Of a stretch of 64,000 nucleotides of DNA, positions 1-11,175 are shown one piece after another; the stretch's first letter is position 1, and every line of letters begins with the position of its first letter. Below the pieces are notes generated by a model, which was not told the DNA's origin, did not search any database, and saw only the letters and a program-made list of their open reading frames with translations. The stretch comes from Gymnopilus junonius (taxonomy: Eukaryota > Basidiomycota > Agaricomycetes > Agaricales > Galerinaceae), in NCBI GenBank assembly GCA_015501075.1, contig JADNYJ010000068.1, positions 62,001 to 126,000 of the forward strand, in the 5' to 3' direction. Position numbers and translations under genes: made by a program.

Positions 1-204
1 TTACTACATTTCAAGGCCCTGCTCGAGTTCTTTGTGGTAAATAAAATTGCTTGTTGAAGGAAGAGAAAATTGTAGACGAACCGATTATGTTCCATGTTCA
101 ACAACTGGCACCAAAGAACTTAAGAATGGATTCTGGACACTTGGGCCCCTGAGGCATGAGGCATGGCTTGATTTTGAAGAAATTGGATGGGATGCAGATT
201 GGAG

Positions 205-2380
205 GAAGACGAGGAGGCGGTCGTGAGAAGGACACAAGGTAATTCAACCGGCCAATTTAGGCGAAATTGCCGAAAACAGCGGCCCTGCGGTACGGTCATC
301 CGACGAATTTTAGTCTCGACTCTCTTGAAAACTTTTCACTCGTTTGTGGACCTGGGCTCAAAGGTGACCGATGGCTCTGATGATTTTGAATGACAGACTG
401 ATCCAAAGCTCATTGCATACATGAGCACACCAAGATGTATATTAGACAGGTCAGGTATGTATTAAACCAGTTCTCTCAAAAGACGGGTAAAAAAACGACG
501 AGTTTCGCAACGTTAGAGTGGATATGTATCGAGAAGCTGTACCCTAAGTTGAGGTATGTACAAGCCATCCACAGTTGAATTCTTCGAGGATCGCCTTTAT
601 AATATCAATCCCTTGAATTTAGACCTCGATGGCGGAAACCTGCCACAGTAGAACATTTTCCTGAGGCGTCGGCACAACTGAACAACAAATCAATTTCATT
701 CATCCATACAAGAGTCGATGATGGCGCAAACCTTGACTATCCGCGAGCTTGCCACACCCTTCTTCACTCACATATACTCCTCGTCATCTTCGTCATCTTC
801 CCCTTCGAATGCAGGAAGCAACCCAATTGAAGCAAGAACTGCTTCATCGTCGCTGTTGAGAGGTTCGTCTAGATGAATATATCAGAATTTGTGTTTTACA
901 AATAAACCAGAGATCAACGGCCTCGGCCAGATATCAGAAAGCGAGCATAATCCCTAAGGTGCTCTGTAGTTGCATTGGGGCCAGGCTCTTCAACAGCTTG
1001 GCCAAACCTGGAGTATCTTTCAGCCATACGGCGCCCACCTTGACCTCCCGCCTTGGAGTAAGAGACGTAGACGCGCCTTGGCCTTGGCTGCTTAGGACAC
1101 ATGCTCGTCTACATCTGCCATGTCAACGTCTTCATTATTTCCACCTGCACCCTTAGAAGCTTGCAGACGATATTTGGTTGCATCGTAAGAGACACGAGCC
1201 TTCTTGACTGCCTCCTGAACAACTGGCACATGGTAAATCTGGTCTGCGACTTGCCTCGTCAAGTCCAAAAGGTCTTGATACACCTTAGGCAGCGAGACTC
1301 CGGGGAAGGAGCGTTCGAATCGCCGGAACGCCATATCGGCGTTTAAGATGACGAAAAATGGGTTGAGGCGTTTATCTGCACGCGCTGACTGACGTTGCGG
1401 GCCGGAAAAAGCACCAAATTGTGCTGAATGACGTTGCGGGCCAGGAAAGCCGCCAAATCGTGCTGAGTGACATTTCGTTCCTCGCGCAACACACCGTCGT
1501 CGCTAGTCATGTACAGCTTCCGGACACGCGGTTGGGGTCATCGGGATCCTGAATGTGCATGGCGAGCGTGCTCCCAATGGGAAGAAATGCTTTGGGTGCA
1601 AGACGACCAACTCGTATTCTGTCTCATAGAACTGCTCCGAACGGAGCTGCGAGAACGCAATGAGCACAATCGCCAGTATTAGGACAATTAAAGCCTACTT
1701 GACGTATATAGTCTTGTCCCTTCTCATTGTAGCCATCGTACACCTCGTTTTCATACTTGATCTTTTCAAGCATGGCCTGGAGTGTGGACTGCGAGCAAGT
1801 GACGGCGAAGAAGCTAAGTTTGTCGAGGAAATAATGTAAAGTCTTATCCACTACAAAGTTTTTTATAAATCATCCCAGCAATGAATAAAAGAATAAACTT
1901 CTTACAAGGTGTAAGATTAAGCGGAATTCAAGCTGATATCTTGGCATTACATGCAGGTTGCGCAAGAATTCTTCCTATTCTATGGTCAGGCAAGTTTTCG
2001 TATCATGCCACGTCCTAAACGTACCACTTGCGCCTTCCTGGGTGGATCATTCCTCACAGCATTTATCCAATGTGCTTTCTCAAGGCCGTAACCTGGTCTC
2101 TTAGTTATAAAGCAACGTTCATTGCTTCGATATTTGGTGGGGATCTCGTTCGAACTGGAGGGAAGTCCCTACCGGGGACATAGACTGGCTGCCTGAAGAA
2201 TGGACACAATGAAAAACCGTGAGGTAAAAGTCCGAATTACTCTGACCTTGGGTTAGAAGAGGTTTGTCTTCTTCACCTGGTTCGTGGATTTTGGACATGG
2301 TCGCGTGGTTTAAATTTAGTTTTCGTAGGTGTCATGGACGATCATCACGAGATGTGACTTATTTATGACTCGAAGTACAA
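205..2380. repeat. Left copy of HNH-gene segmental duplication
   Basis: This segment aligns by eye with about 4960-7185 in the same orientation, including non-coding flank 3' of the gene (205-618) and the promoter-proximal end. Identity looks high in the exons and lower in the flanks. Scattered one- to nine-base indels separate the copies. No terminal repeats or transposase were seen at its edges, so it looks like a simple segmental duplication separated by about 2.6 kb. Confidence 0.75.
619..2298 (-). pseudogene. HNH nuclease-domain protein, decayed copy
   Basis: This is the left paralogue of the gene at 5391-7114. The central exon (1092-1334) reads clearly and matches the intact copy, with the segments ending in FPGVSLPKVYQDLLDL and KGAGGNNEDVDMADVDEH. 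The first exon from the ATG at 2298 has lost the HNH core and runs into a stop after about 60 codons. A one-base deletion near 1100 breaks the frame after the DVDEH segment. The acidic C-terminal exon stops early, near 770. Several other indels lie in the exon around 1370-1560. No intact product is possible from any simple splice set I tried. It was presumably an HNH-type protein of unknown role. Confidence 0.7.
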
Positions 2381-2546
2381 AAGCTTACAAATCAAATGAA
2401 GATAGAAAACCACCACATCGGAACAGACGTAGAAGGTCGATGAGGTGAGGCATTCGTCGTATCAAAGCTCGATCATTCTAGTTAAGAATCTCAATTTTAA
2501 ACCAACGTTAATGGATGTTCTCAAACATTTCCAATAGGTAGGATGA

Positions 2547-3417
2547 TTATGGGGGGTACGGCATATCCACTTCAGCCTCCAAACGTTGAACATGACTGGC
2601 TGGGACGTGAACTCCGCGATCCTTCTGCCATGCTATGACTTTCTCAAATTTTCTGCATTGATGTTTGGTATTGAAGTCGGGATATTCGCTGCTGAATCCC
2701 CTAAAATGCACAATTTCTTGACGATATAATATTAAAGACTTACCTGAAAGTGATTATTGCCGTATCGGCTTGGCACATCATGTACTGCCTGAGGTTATCG
2801 ATGCAGTGCTCTGAAAAAGCAAGGTATCAGATCTTTCGGGACCGATATTTATTATTTGGCGCTCATGGCTTTCCGAGGTGAATTTGAACTGTCTTTGGCT
2901 TTGATTTACCGAAAAATTCGTCAACTTGGCTGTAATAGTCTAAGTGCAAATACATTCATAGCATGTTCTAAATATCAGGTCAGCGTTAAATTTACTGGCC
3001 TTTGTGTCCTTCATTCATACCAGACAGTGAAGTTGATCGAGTGACTTCCAATGTAGCCATATATCCTCCTCCATCATCTTCGCGGTACTTGACTGTAGAT
3101 GGCCTATCTTCCTTTCCGATCTTCAAAAGCTTTTCTCGAGTTATGCGGGTCGGCATCACTGTTTAATTTTGAAAGATCAAGATAGAAATTGCATGTCATT
3201 CAAAACAAACTCACCGCAGTGGATACGCTCTCCCAAGCATCGTCGATTTCAGGTGAAGGGTCGCCGCGGTAAATGGAAGAGTGATTAAATGTACCCTTGA
3301 CTTGGGTAAGTTCCTTGTAATATTCAACGGCAATATTGGCAGGTGCTGTATTGCGGAGCTTGAGGTTCAAGTATGTCGAAAACGGGTAGTGAATACACGG
3401 TGAGTGAAGAATACCCA
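2547..3417 (-). pseudogene. UstYa-like (DUF3328) protein, disrupted
   Basis: Family traits, in minus-strand order, are a segment with APANIAVEYY, the SIYRGDPSPEIDDAWE segment, a GGGYMATLEV segment, the second metal-type motif EHCIDNLRQ followed by MMCQADTAI, and the C-terminal exon with NTKHQCRKFEKVIAW ending at 2547. UstYa-family proteins are fungal oxidases or cyclases of ribosomally made peptides and other metabolites; they carry paired HxxHC motifs and an N-terminal membrane anchor. Here the first motif has aspartate in place of its leading histidine (DQLHC) and is reached only after a one-base frameshift near 3040-3050. No membrane anchor is visible upstream. I infer a dead or dying gene. 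No precursor-peptide gene was recognised nearby. Confidence 0.65.
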
Positions 3418-3439
3418 GTAGCGACTCCAGAATCTCCTG

Positions 3440-3720
3440 AGTCGTGATGAATTCTAATCTTCAAAAAGCTGGAAATTATGAGCATGCTGTCCCAGCAGCT
3501 TTTGTGCAGGACCCTCCTCTTTGTCTAGTTGGATGACTGGGAGGTACTCAGGGGACTGCGGTGGCATCGATGGATCCTGTGGTAAAAGGTGGCTCTCCCT
3601 GATGGATGTGATGTAGATGGGGCGCTGGAGTAATTCATCAAGAATAGACGGTGTTCAAGTATTCCACATGACTGATTCCCGAACCCTCTACACCCCAAAT
3701 CGGTCTTCGATGCCTCCTTC
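3440..3720 (-). other. Unassigned coding-like remnant
   Basis: One minus-strand frame is open across about 3450-3640 with protein-like composition, for example YITSIRESHLLPQDPSMPP and YLPVIQLDKEEGPAQKLL. It ends in a stop shortly before the UstYa-like segment and shifts frame near 3640, where a different frame continues. I do not recognise the family. It may be the 3' remnant of a separate gene. Confidence 0.35.
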
Positions 3721-3818
3721 TCATGCGAGTATTTTTATTCAAGACCGTTCCAGCAGGACAGCGGTATTCGAACTCGTCTTTATCGAGCCATAGCTTCCTC
3801 CTGCAAGACCCAAGCACC

Positions 3819-4149
3819 ATGAAAACTGTCTATACACCCGATGCCCTTCCCGTTCTCCCAGTTTTCAGCCAAGCTGCGATATCTGGGGACTTCGTTTACA
3901 TGTCTGGCAACATAGGATGCACCAAGGAGTTTGAACTTGTTCTGGAGGGGTTCAAGCACAGACTGTAAATATCAATGGTTTTCCCTAATTTTTTATGGAC
4001 TTACATTCCTCTTCCAGCATGCAGCATTGGAGAACACAGGGACCGCTCTGAAAGCAGCCGGGTCAGACCTCAAGCATATCGTCAAGGCAAATATTTACAT
4101 GATGGATATGGAGAAGGAGTTCGGGCTTATGAATGAGATCTACGCGTAG
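3819..4149 (+). pseudogene. RidA/YjgF/UK114 family, truncated
   Basis: The start at 3819 gives a typical RidA N-terminus (MKTVYTPDALPVLPVFSQA, then VYMSGNIG). After a GT-AG intron ending at 4018 the reading continues with NTGTALKAAGSDLKHIVKA and LMNEIYA. RidA proteins deaminate reactive enamine/imine intermediates and are about 125-145 residues long. Near 3945-3955 a one-base deletion shifts the frame just before the expected V-Q-A-Q-T segment. The reading stops at 4147-4149, directly after the tyrosine-alanine that normally precedes the C-terminal third. The conserved C-terminal arginine and trimer-interface strands are therefore missing. I call it a truncated pseudogene. Confidence 0.65.
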
Positions 4150-4960
4150 GTGAAACGCAGTGAGGTGCGTCGAGTTCGGAACGAGTCTGTATTTGGCTCG
4201 GTGGCAAACTCCGTTTGCTAGAGGTCCAAAAGCGTAGTTTAGGGTTGATAAAATTGAAGTAAATCGAAAATATAAAATGCTCTGATGATAATAGAGCTTC
4301 TTAGCCTGTAAATGGGTGCTAAATTCAATTCTTCGCTACTGTACAAAGGTTCGAAGTATTTATACTGTAGCTAGAATATAAAATGAGTCAGATTTGAAAC
4401 AGGAGAGTAAAAGAAAAGCTACGAAAAAGGTAAATAAAATATGATATGGCCCGTGCTTGCTGCGCAAGAGGATGCCGTATCGATTATTATGCTCCGAAAC
4501 GAAATAGGGAGGTCATGGGTATGGTACAAATCAAAAATATGTGCTACGGAAACAGGAACAAAAATATAAAACTACCGAAAATGGTCCAAGAATTCGGTCA
4601 GTACATATTTGGAAATTGGCGGAAGGTGGCGCATCGGCGAGTTACAGAACAATTAAACTTTCATATTACAGACCCAGCCTGAGGGTCTCCCTCACATAGG
4701 CATGTTAGATTATACAATTCATGGGGATTCGCATTGAAATACAGACCTAGTTCTTCGATGCGGATAAGATGCCTGCAAGGACGTGTGTTGGGGTCAAATA
4801 TCTTCCATTCAGCGCAGCTGTAGAGACCGAATGTGTTGCAGAAATTTCAAAGTAGTATATCTGTATTATCGTTTCCGATCATGCAAATAATATTCATGGT
4901 AATCGGATGAGGATGAGTTAATTCTGGTCATGATGATCGCTGAAAGAAAGCAAACAGTGA
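4150..4960. other. Intergenic, AT-rich, no supported gene
   Basis: There are no coding-like exons in any frame. A 78-codon open frame at 4446-4682 has no recognisable domain and an unlikely composition. The sequence between about 4250 and 4450 is rich in A/T runs. Confidence 0.5.
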
Positions 4961-5390
4961 ACAGGCGATGGTCGTGAAAAGGAAACAAGGGAATTCAACG
5001 GTCAACCGGACAATCTAGGCTAAATTCTCGGCCCTGCTAGGCACGGTCTGACACATTGTAGTACTTTGCTAGACTCTTGAAAACTTATCACTTGTTTGGC
5101 CACCCAGGCCCAAAAGGAACCAGTAATGCTGATGATTCTGAATGATAGACCAGTCCAAAAGCTCATTGCACAAATGCGTATGTCAAGGTATGTATTGGAC
5201 AGGTAACAAGGACAGGATGCAAGATATTACAACATGAGGTTTGTACAAAACCGGTTATCTCAAAAGACTGGTTAAAAATGACGAGTTTCGCACCGTAAGA
5301 GTGGGTATGTGATGAGAAGTTGCATTTCAAGTTGGGACAGCACAGTTGAATTCTTCGAGGATCACCATATATGATCTCAATCCCTTGAAT

Positions 5391-7114
5391 TTAGACCTCG
5401 ATGGCAGATGTCTGCCACTGTAGGACCTTTTCCCGGGGCGTTGGCGCAGCTGAACAACAAAGTTAGTTTCATCCTTCTATACAAGAGTTGATAATGACGC
5501 AAACCTTGACTACCACGAGGAGCAACAGTGACCAGCTCCTCATACTCTTCTTCATTCTCCTCTGAGTCCTCGTCATCTTCCTCATCTTCCTCATCGTATT
5601 CAGGAAGTAACCCAATCGAAGCAAGAACTGCTTCATCATTTCTGTTAAGTGGTTCGTCTAGATGAATATATCAGAATCTACACTTTACAAATGTGCCAAA
5701 GATCAACATGCCTCGGCCAGATAGCAGATAGCGAGAATAATCCCTGAGATCTTCTGCAGTTGCATTGGGGCCAGGCTCTTCAACAGCTTGGCCAAACCTG
5801 GAGTATCTTTCAGCCATACGGCGCCCACCTTGACCTCCCGCCCTTGGAGTAAGAGACGTAGACGCGCCTTGGCCTTGGCTGCTTAGGACACCATGCTCGT
5901 CTACATCTGCCATGTCAACGTCTTCATTATTTCCACCTGCACCCTTAGAAGCTTGCAGACGATATTTGGTTGCATCGTAAGAGTCACGAGCCTTCCTGAC
6001 TGCCTGCTGAACAACTGGCGCATGGTAAATCTGGTCTGCGACTTGGCTCGTCAAGTCCAAAAGGTCTTGATACACCTTAGGCAGCGAGACTCCGGGGAAC
6101 GAGCGTTCGAATCTCCGGAATGCCATGTCAGCGTTTAAGATGACGAAAAATGGGTTGAGGCGATTATCTACAGGCTTCGAACGACGCTGCGGGCCAGGAA
6201 AGGCACCAAATTGTGCTGAATGACGTTGCGGGCCAGGAAAGCCGCCAAATCGTGCTGAGTTGACGTTTCGTCCCTCGCGCAACACACCGTCGTTGCCGGT
6301 CATGTACAGCTTTCCGGACACGCGGTTGGGTTCATCGGGATCCTTGACGTGCATGGCGAGCGTGCTCCCAATGGGAAGAAAATGCTTTGGGTGCAAGACG
6401 ACCAACTCGTATTCTGTCTTATAGAACTGCTCCGAACGGAACTGTGAGAACGCGATGAGCACAATCGCCAGTGTTAGGATGATTGAAAGCCTACGTCACG
6501 TGTATAGTCTCCTCCCTTCTCATCGTACACCTCGTTTTCATACTTGATCTTTTCAAGCATGGCCTGAAGTGTGGACTGCGAGCAAGTGACGGCGAAGAAG
6601 CTAAGTTTGTCGAGGAAATAATGTAAAGTCTTATCCACTACAAAGTTTTTTTATAAATCATCCCAGTAATGAATAAAAGAATAAACTTCTTACGAGGCGT
6701 AAGATTGGAAGCGGAATTCAAGGTGAATATCTGGGGCATTACATGCAGGAAGCGCAAGAATTCTTCCTATTCTATGGTCAGACCAAGTTTTCATATCATG
6801 CCACGTCCCAAACGTACCACTTGCGCCTTCCTGGGTGGATCATTCCTCACAGCATTTATCCAATGGGCTTTCTCAAGGCCGTATCCCGGTCTCTTAGTAA
6901 TGAAGCAGGGCTCAGTTGGTTCAATGACAAGGAGGGCAGCTCGTTCGGACTGGGAGCAAGTTGTCCCTACCGAGGACACGGACTTGCCGCCTGCAGAGTG
7001 GACACGATGAAGAGATTCCAGGTCAAAGTCCGTGATTCCCTTAACCCTGGTGTATGCGAAGTTCGTCGAAATTCGCTCGGTTGGTTTTTTAGCTGGTTTG
7101 CGGATTGTGGACAT
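5391..7114 (-). CDS. HNH nuclease-domain protein
   Basis: Multi-exon gene. The ATG at 7114 begins MSTIRKPAKKPTER; the frame upstream of it has only a GTG, and a TATA-like element sits about 50 nt upstream. Exon 1 carries an HNH_2-like core, with CFITKRPG followed by AHWINAVRNDP. Later exons give NSASNLTPR, FFAVTCSQSTLQAM, YELVVLHPKHFLP, a short repeated GFPGPQRHS/AFPGPQRRS segment, FFVILNADMAFRRF, and an acidic C-terminus ending TPREKVLQWQTSAIEV at 5391. This architecture is common in agaricomycete proteins annotated only as HNH-domain; substrate and role are unknown. The donor of the intron near 5670-5700 is ambiguous (the phase does not fit a clean GT), so the C-terminal join is uncertain. 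It is the intact-looking partner of the decayed copy at 619-2298. Confidence 0.65.
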
Positions 7115-7160
7115 GGGCGCGTGGTTCAACGATGGGTGGGGCAAACAATGATCAGTCTTG

Positions 7161-7170
7161 GTATTTATAT
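7161..7170 (-). promoter_or_regulatory. TATA-like element of HNH gene
   Basis: On the minus strand this reads ATATAAATAC, about 47-56 nt upstream of the chosen ATG. The spacing leaves room for a short 5' UTR and supports the ATG at 7114 over any upstream start. Confidence 0.4.
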
Positions 7171-7401
7171 CATAAAGTGACAGGCTAATCACATGATACC
7201 TACCTATTGTCCACCTCAGTCATTGTTAAATTCAACTCCGCACCGTTGACTCGGGCAACCCGATTCTGTCGTGCCATAATTGAGTGGAAGTTGAATTTTG
7301 TTTTCCCGCGGAGAGGCAACGAGAGGAGAACGAGATATTTATCAACCGAGTCCATATTTTATACTTACAATATATAGAGTACATCCCGCCAGTTGGAAAA
7401 C

Positions 7402-9087
7402 TCAGAAAATAGTCCCATCACTCTCAATCTCAATTGGTGGCCCACCAGTCTCAGGCCTCTTGAGCTTGGCAATCTCCCTACCCCCCTTCCACGTAGCGCC
7501 CTCCAGGACTTGCGCCAGGGTAAGCTGCGAGGGTGAGAGGTTGAGCTGGGTGCGGATTAGGTCGGCGATGCGGTCTCTGATTTAAAGAAGGAAATATGTG
7601 AAGTTAGTTCTTATTCAACGGCGATGAGAAAGATGCCATACAGCTCGATTACAGTCATAGCGCGCCATTCGACGATAGCTGGATGGGACGGTCGGACGCG
7701 TGGTAGGCCAGATTTCGGATCCTTGGGGAGGTCGTGATTGAGCTTGAGTGTAAGAACGCCTAGGTCGACCAATAATCCACCTGGTGCAAAAAAGAGGTCA
7801 GTCTCCCATTTTGTGACCCAGCTGAAAGCAATAAGTTACCATTCCTATATTCCGGTAAACCCGTCATATCCTCCACGCCTTCTAGTTTCCAACCCAGATT
7901 TCTCTCGAGGACCTCGATAAGACTGTATGTTAACCACTGTGTGAGTTTATGGAATGGAACTAAGTCGTCGCCTTCTTGGAAGGTCGAGCCAGCCTGCGCT
8001 TTGAGAGCAGGACAAGGCCAGACGTCGCCCAAAGACACACGACCTAGTGAGATGCGGGAAGGCCATATAGGGTTCAAACCATCGATTAGAGCAGACCATA
8101 AGGCTGCGATAGGGATCGTGAATTTGCTATTTGAAGAATCGGGTTTACCCTGCGTTTCAAGGAAGTCTGTTTGGATGTTGAGGTAAATTGCAAAGCTTAT
8201 TGACGAAGATAGAATTGTATACACACCAATCACGTTCCCTGGTCGGCCATCTACACCGAAGAATTGAGGACTAGTTTTGAGTGCTTTGCTCAGGTTGGAA
8301 AGGAGGGAGGCACGTCCTTCAATCCCAACCATGGGATTTGATTCAGACACTTGCATTGCGGATGCGACTTTCTCTGCAGTGACCTTTTCCAAAGCAGCAG
8401 CTGCATGACCACGATGAGCCTAACCTTTGAAGATACATGTATAAGCAACAGGACACATACCATCAACGCGATAGGGCTGGTCCGGATCACTTGAGAACAA
8501 CCCGCTCTCAAACATATGCACGCTTGCCACGCCTAGTCCTTCAGATCGAGAGAACGTCAGGCCAGTACTCTTCTCAGTGTACTTCCATGTACTCCCCGCT
8601 CCTGCGTCCAGAAGAACAGAAACGAGGAACAAGTCAACGGTACGCCTGGCTTGTTCTTTGACGTCAGGGGCATTAGTCGGGTGAGAAGACCACTTGGAGA
8701 GGAGGGGCTCCACACGCAAAATAGAGGTATCTAGGTGTCTCCAACGCCCGTGTGGTTTGATCTGCGGCAAGTGAAGCAGCTTAAAAAAGGTCGAACTCCA
8801 ATGTAACTTGAAATGACGTACGCTGGTGAAGTCTTCCCCGTAATCACGCTGTCCAAGTTGAGATTAAGCAAGTCATATCTCTCAGTACTATAGCACAGGA
8901 TTACCTTCATGAGGTCAATACAAAACTTCGCAACATCGACCTCTTTCTCGGGGTGATACTCAAAGTACTGCAACCCCCCTTTCTTCGCCAATTCATGCAC
9001 GCGTCCGCACCGCTCTCTAATGGCAGGCAATGTACGCAAGTACGCGGCTGTTTCCCAAGTCGGTATAGTATTTCCCAAGACGCTCAT
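7402..9087 (-). CDS. URC4: Uracil catabolism protein URC4 (DUF1688)
   Basis: About six exons. The N-terminus MSVLGNTIPTWETAAYLRTL and the segments RCGRVHELA, RWRHLDTSI, VDLFLVSVLLDAGAGSTWKY, FSRSEGLGVASVHMF, NPMVGIEGRASLL, LGDVWPC, GDDLVPFHKLTQW, EDMTGLPEYRNGGLLVDLG and the C-terminal RPETGGPPIEIESDGTIF are hallmarks of the DUF1688/URC4 family. Introns with clean GT-AG ends lie at about 8849-8904, 8762-8821 and 8401-8460, with two or three more downstream; a 27-nt exon sits at 8822-8848. The product is near full family length with no break seen. In Lachancea kluyveri URC4 is needed for the non-reductive uracil degradation pathway; its exact reaction is not settled as far as I know. No other URC genes were seen in the window. 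Confidence 0.85.
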
Positions 9088-9772
9088 TCTACAGAGGAAT
9101 CCCGTACGGTATATGACGATAAAGGAGGAAGAACGTGGCGGTTTAAGGCAAGGTGAGTTGAGATCCGTTGATCGATGTAGGAAGCGGAGATTGTGGCGAG
9201 AGATAAGATAAGATGAACTAAAAATAGTCGCACGCTGACGTCGGCAAGGAACGCAGAATTTTCTCAGTCGCCAACCACCACGTCCTCAATCCATTTTTCT
9301 GGCCTGTTCTCGGGTTAAGTGAAAGGGGCGACACGACTTTGAGGATTCAGCTCCTCTCAGCCTTAATAACACCGAACTGATCTTTGTACTTCCTGCTCCT
9401 TGCCACGTTCATACGGCGAGGATGTCTGGAACAGTCCGTCAACGGTCACTATCCAACTAAAATGAACACCACAATCTGGTGCCCATGGAACCACTTCACC
9501 AAATCCATCCTTGACCTCGACAGATAGTGACCTTCTGGCGGAATTCGCTTGACCATTGACACTTCTTGGTCGCTTCCTATCGCAAGCAATCATCATTTGT
9601 GTCTCGCCATGAGGCCTGAATTGGGTTTATTTCATTGTCGTGGAGCAGGAGCCGAACAAGAGATATTTAATTGTGACCGATCTCTTTCAGATAGTGAATC
9701 ACTCTCGTACTTATCAGATCATCGACAACCAATACGCTGCCGTCCATCGATCTCTCACAGCGACAGTTCATG
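9088..9772. other. Intergenic between divergent genes
   Basis: About 730 bp separates the URC4 start (minus) from the beta-trefoil gene start (plus), so this is a shared divergent upstream region. Short open frames exist, but none has coding character. Confidence 0.45.
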
Positions 9773-9780
9773 TATATAAA
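9773..9780 (+). promoter_or_regulatory. TATA box of beta-trefoil gene
   Basis: TATATAAA lies 42-49 nt upstream of the ATG at 9822, a normal fungal arrangement, followed by a short C-rich leader. Confidence 0.5.
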
Positions 9781-9821
9781 CCCGATGCAAATTTTATTTG
9801 AATCCCAACCCCCCATACCCC

Positions 9822-11175
9822 ATGGCAGAAGTCAACACTCAACTCCCAGAAAACGCGGTCGAATTCTGCGAGCAGTTCCCGAAGGTCGACTATGCAGATT
9901 TGTGAACAGACGTTCTGGAACCTTGCTTGATGTTCGTTCATTGGATCTTGTGAACGACGCTGTTCCTCAGGTCGTAGGTAAGCTTTTAAATTGCCTCTCA
10001 ATTAACCATCGTTCTGATGATGAATTTGAATGAAGGCAATGCGGAGAAGGACGGCGTGCAATACGTAAGTTTGTTTTTATGGCTTTCCCTTCCTGTCATT
10101 ACTTAACGTCAACGTTATTCAGTGGATTATCACACCCCTTGGAGATGGCCAGGCGATCATTCCAGTTCCACGGGACGGTTCCGGTAGAGTGCTGTATCTA
10201 ACCCCAAGCACGATTGATCAGGGTCGTCCAATAACCGTATCTCCATTCCCCACATCCTGGCAAATTTTACCCAGCTCGGAGTGCCCTACAGGAAACCCTC
10301 TCACCGGATTCTCAGTCCCCCAAGGGCTCTACGAGGAATGGACGTGCCTGATTTGCTACCCTCACTTTAGGAACGGCGACCCGAGAATGTTGGATTTATG
10401 GGCTGGGGAGAGTACGCCCAACAATCGTGTTTGTGTCTTTCCCTTTTGTCCCTTTCTCCTGTTTACGTTTAACCGTGATTGACTGACTTGAATATTGGAT
10501 ATATAGGTCGTTGTATACCCATTTCTGGGACGCAGTGGCAATTCTGGCGTGTTCAGTTTATACGGTACCAGAATAATTCCGACGACTCCGATCACATCGA
10601 TGAAGGTCAGGCATTGAGCATACTCATCCCGACGGTTGTGCCCCTCCTGAGTCTATCACACAAACCTAACGGAGATACGCCACACGATACAAAGCCAGAC
10701 GACGTCGCCTCGGCTCCTGACTTGGTTAGTTCTTTCGTTAAATTTCTTACAGTGCTTCTCCATTACTTACTAACGAAATGTCCTTCAGGATCCGATTCCG
10801 AGAAGTATAACCTCAGTTCGCAGTCTATGGATCGAGAACACTTTGCGGGCTAATATCCAGATCTCCATTACGCCCGCTATTGGTGCAAATCCTCGTCCAA
10901 TCTACATTGGCCCATGGATAGTGGCTCAAGACAGGAGGTCCATCGACGTATGGCAGTTGGCGAGGGCTCGTCGCCCACCTTTGCCTGCTGGTACCCGGTT
11001 CCATTTTGGTGTTCGCACTTCTGAAGGATGGAGTGAGTCAATAACGCACGTATTTAAGTGCACAGCGCTGATCGTTTTCATGTGCCCAGCCTACAACACC
11101 AGCAGGCTTTTCTCCCTCGGCACTAGCGCTTCGCTGATCGGCCCAAATTCCTTCATGTACGTCCGTTGGTTCTGA
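9822..11175 (+). CDS. Beta-trefoil (ricin-B-like) domain protein, apparent frameshift
   Basis: The ATG at 9822 is in good context behind a TATA box. A beta-trefoil pattern is visible: RFVNRRSGTLLDV, then after two introns GVQYWIITPLGDG and LYLTP, and in later exons a second set with RMLDLWAGES, GTQWQFWRVQF, WIVAQDRRSIDVWQLARA and the C-terminal NSFMYVRWF. Introns run roughly 9978-10034, 10064-10122, 10430-10507, 10726-10789 and 11033-11090. The start exon frame (MAEVNTQLPENA) and the frame carrying RFVNRRSG differ by one, with no usable intron between them. Either the window has a one-base indel near 9870-9900 or the gene is broken there. Such lectin-like folds bind glycans or inhibit proteases in mushrooms; the ligand cannot be inferred. 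Confidence 0.45.

Larger units (their letters stand above)
4960..7185. repeat. Right copy of HNH-gene segmental duplication
   Basis: Direct-orientation counterpart of 205-2380, covering 3' flank, all exons and the promoter-proximal end of the gene. The match fades just upstream of the TATA-like element. Confidence 0.75.
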
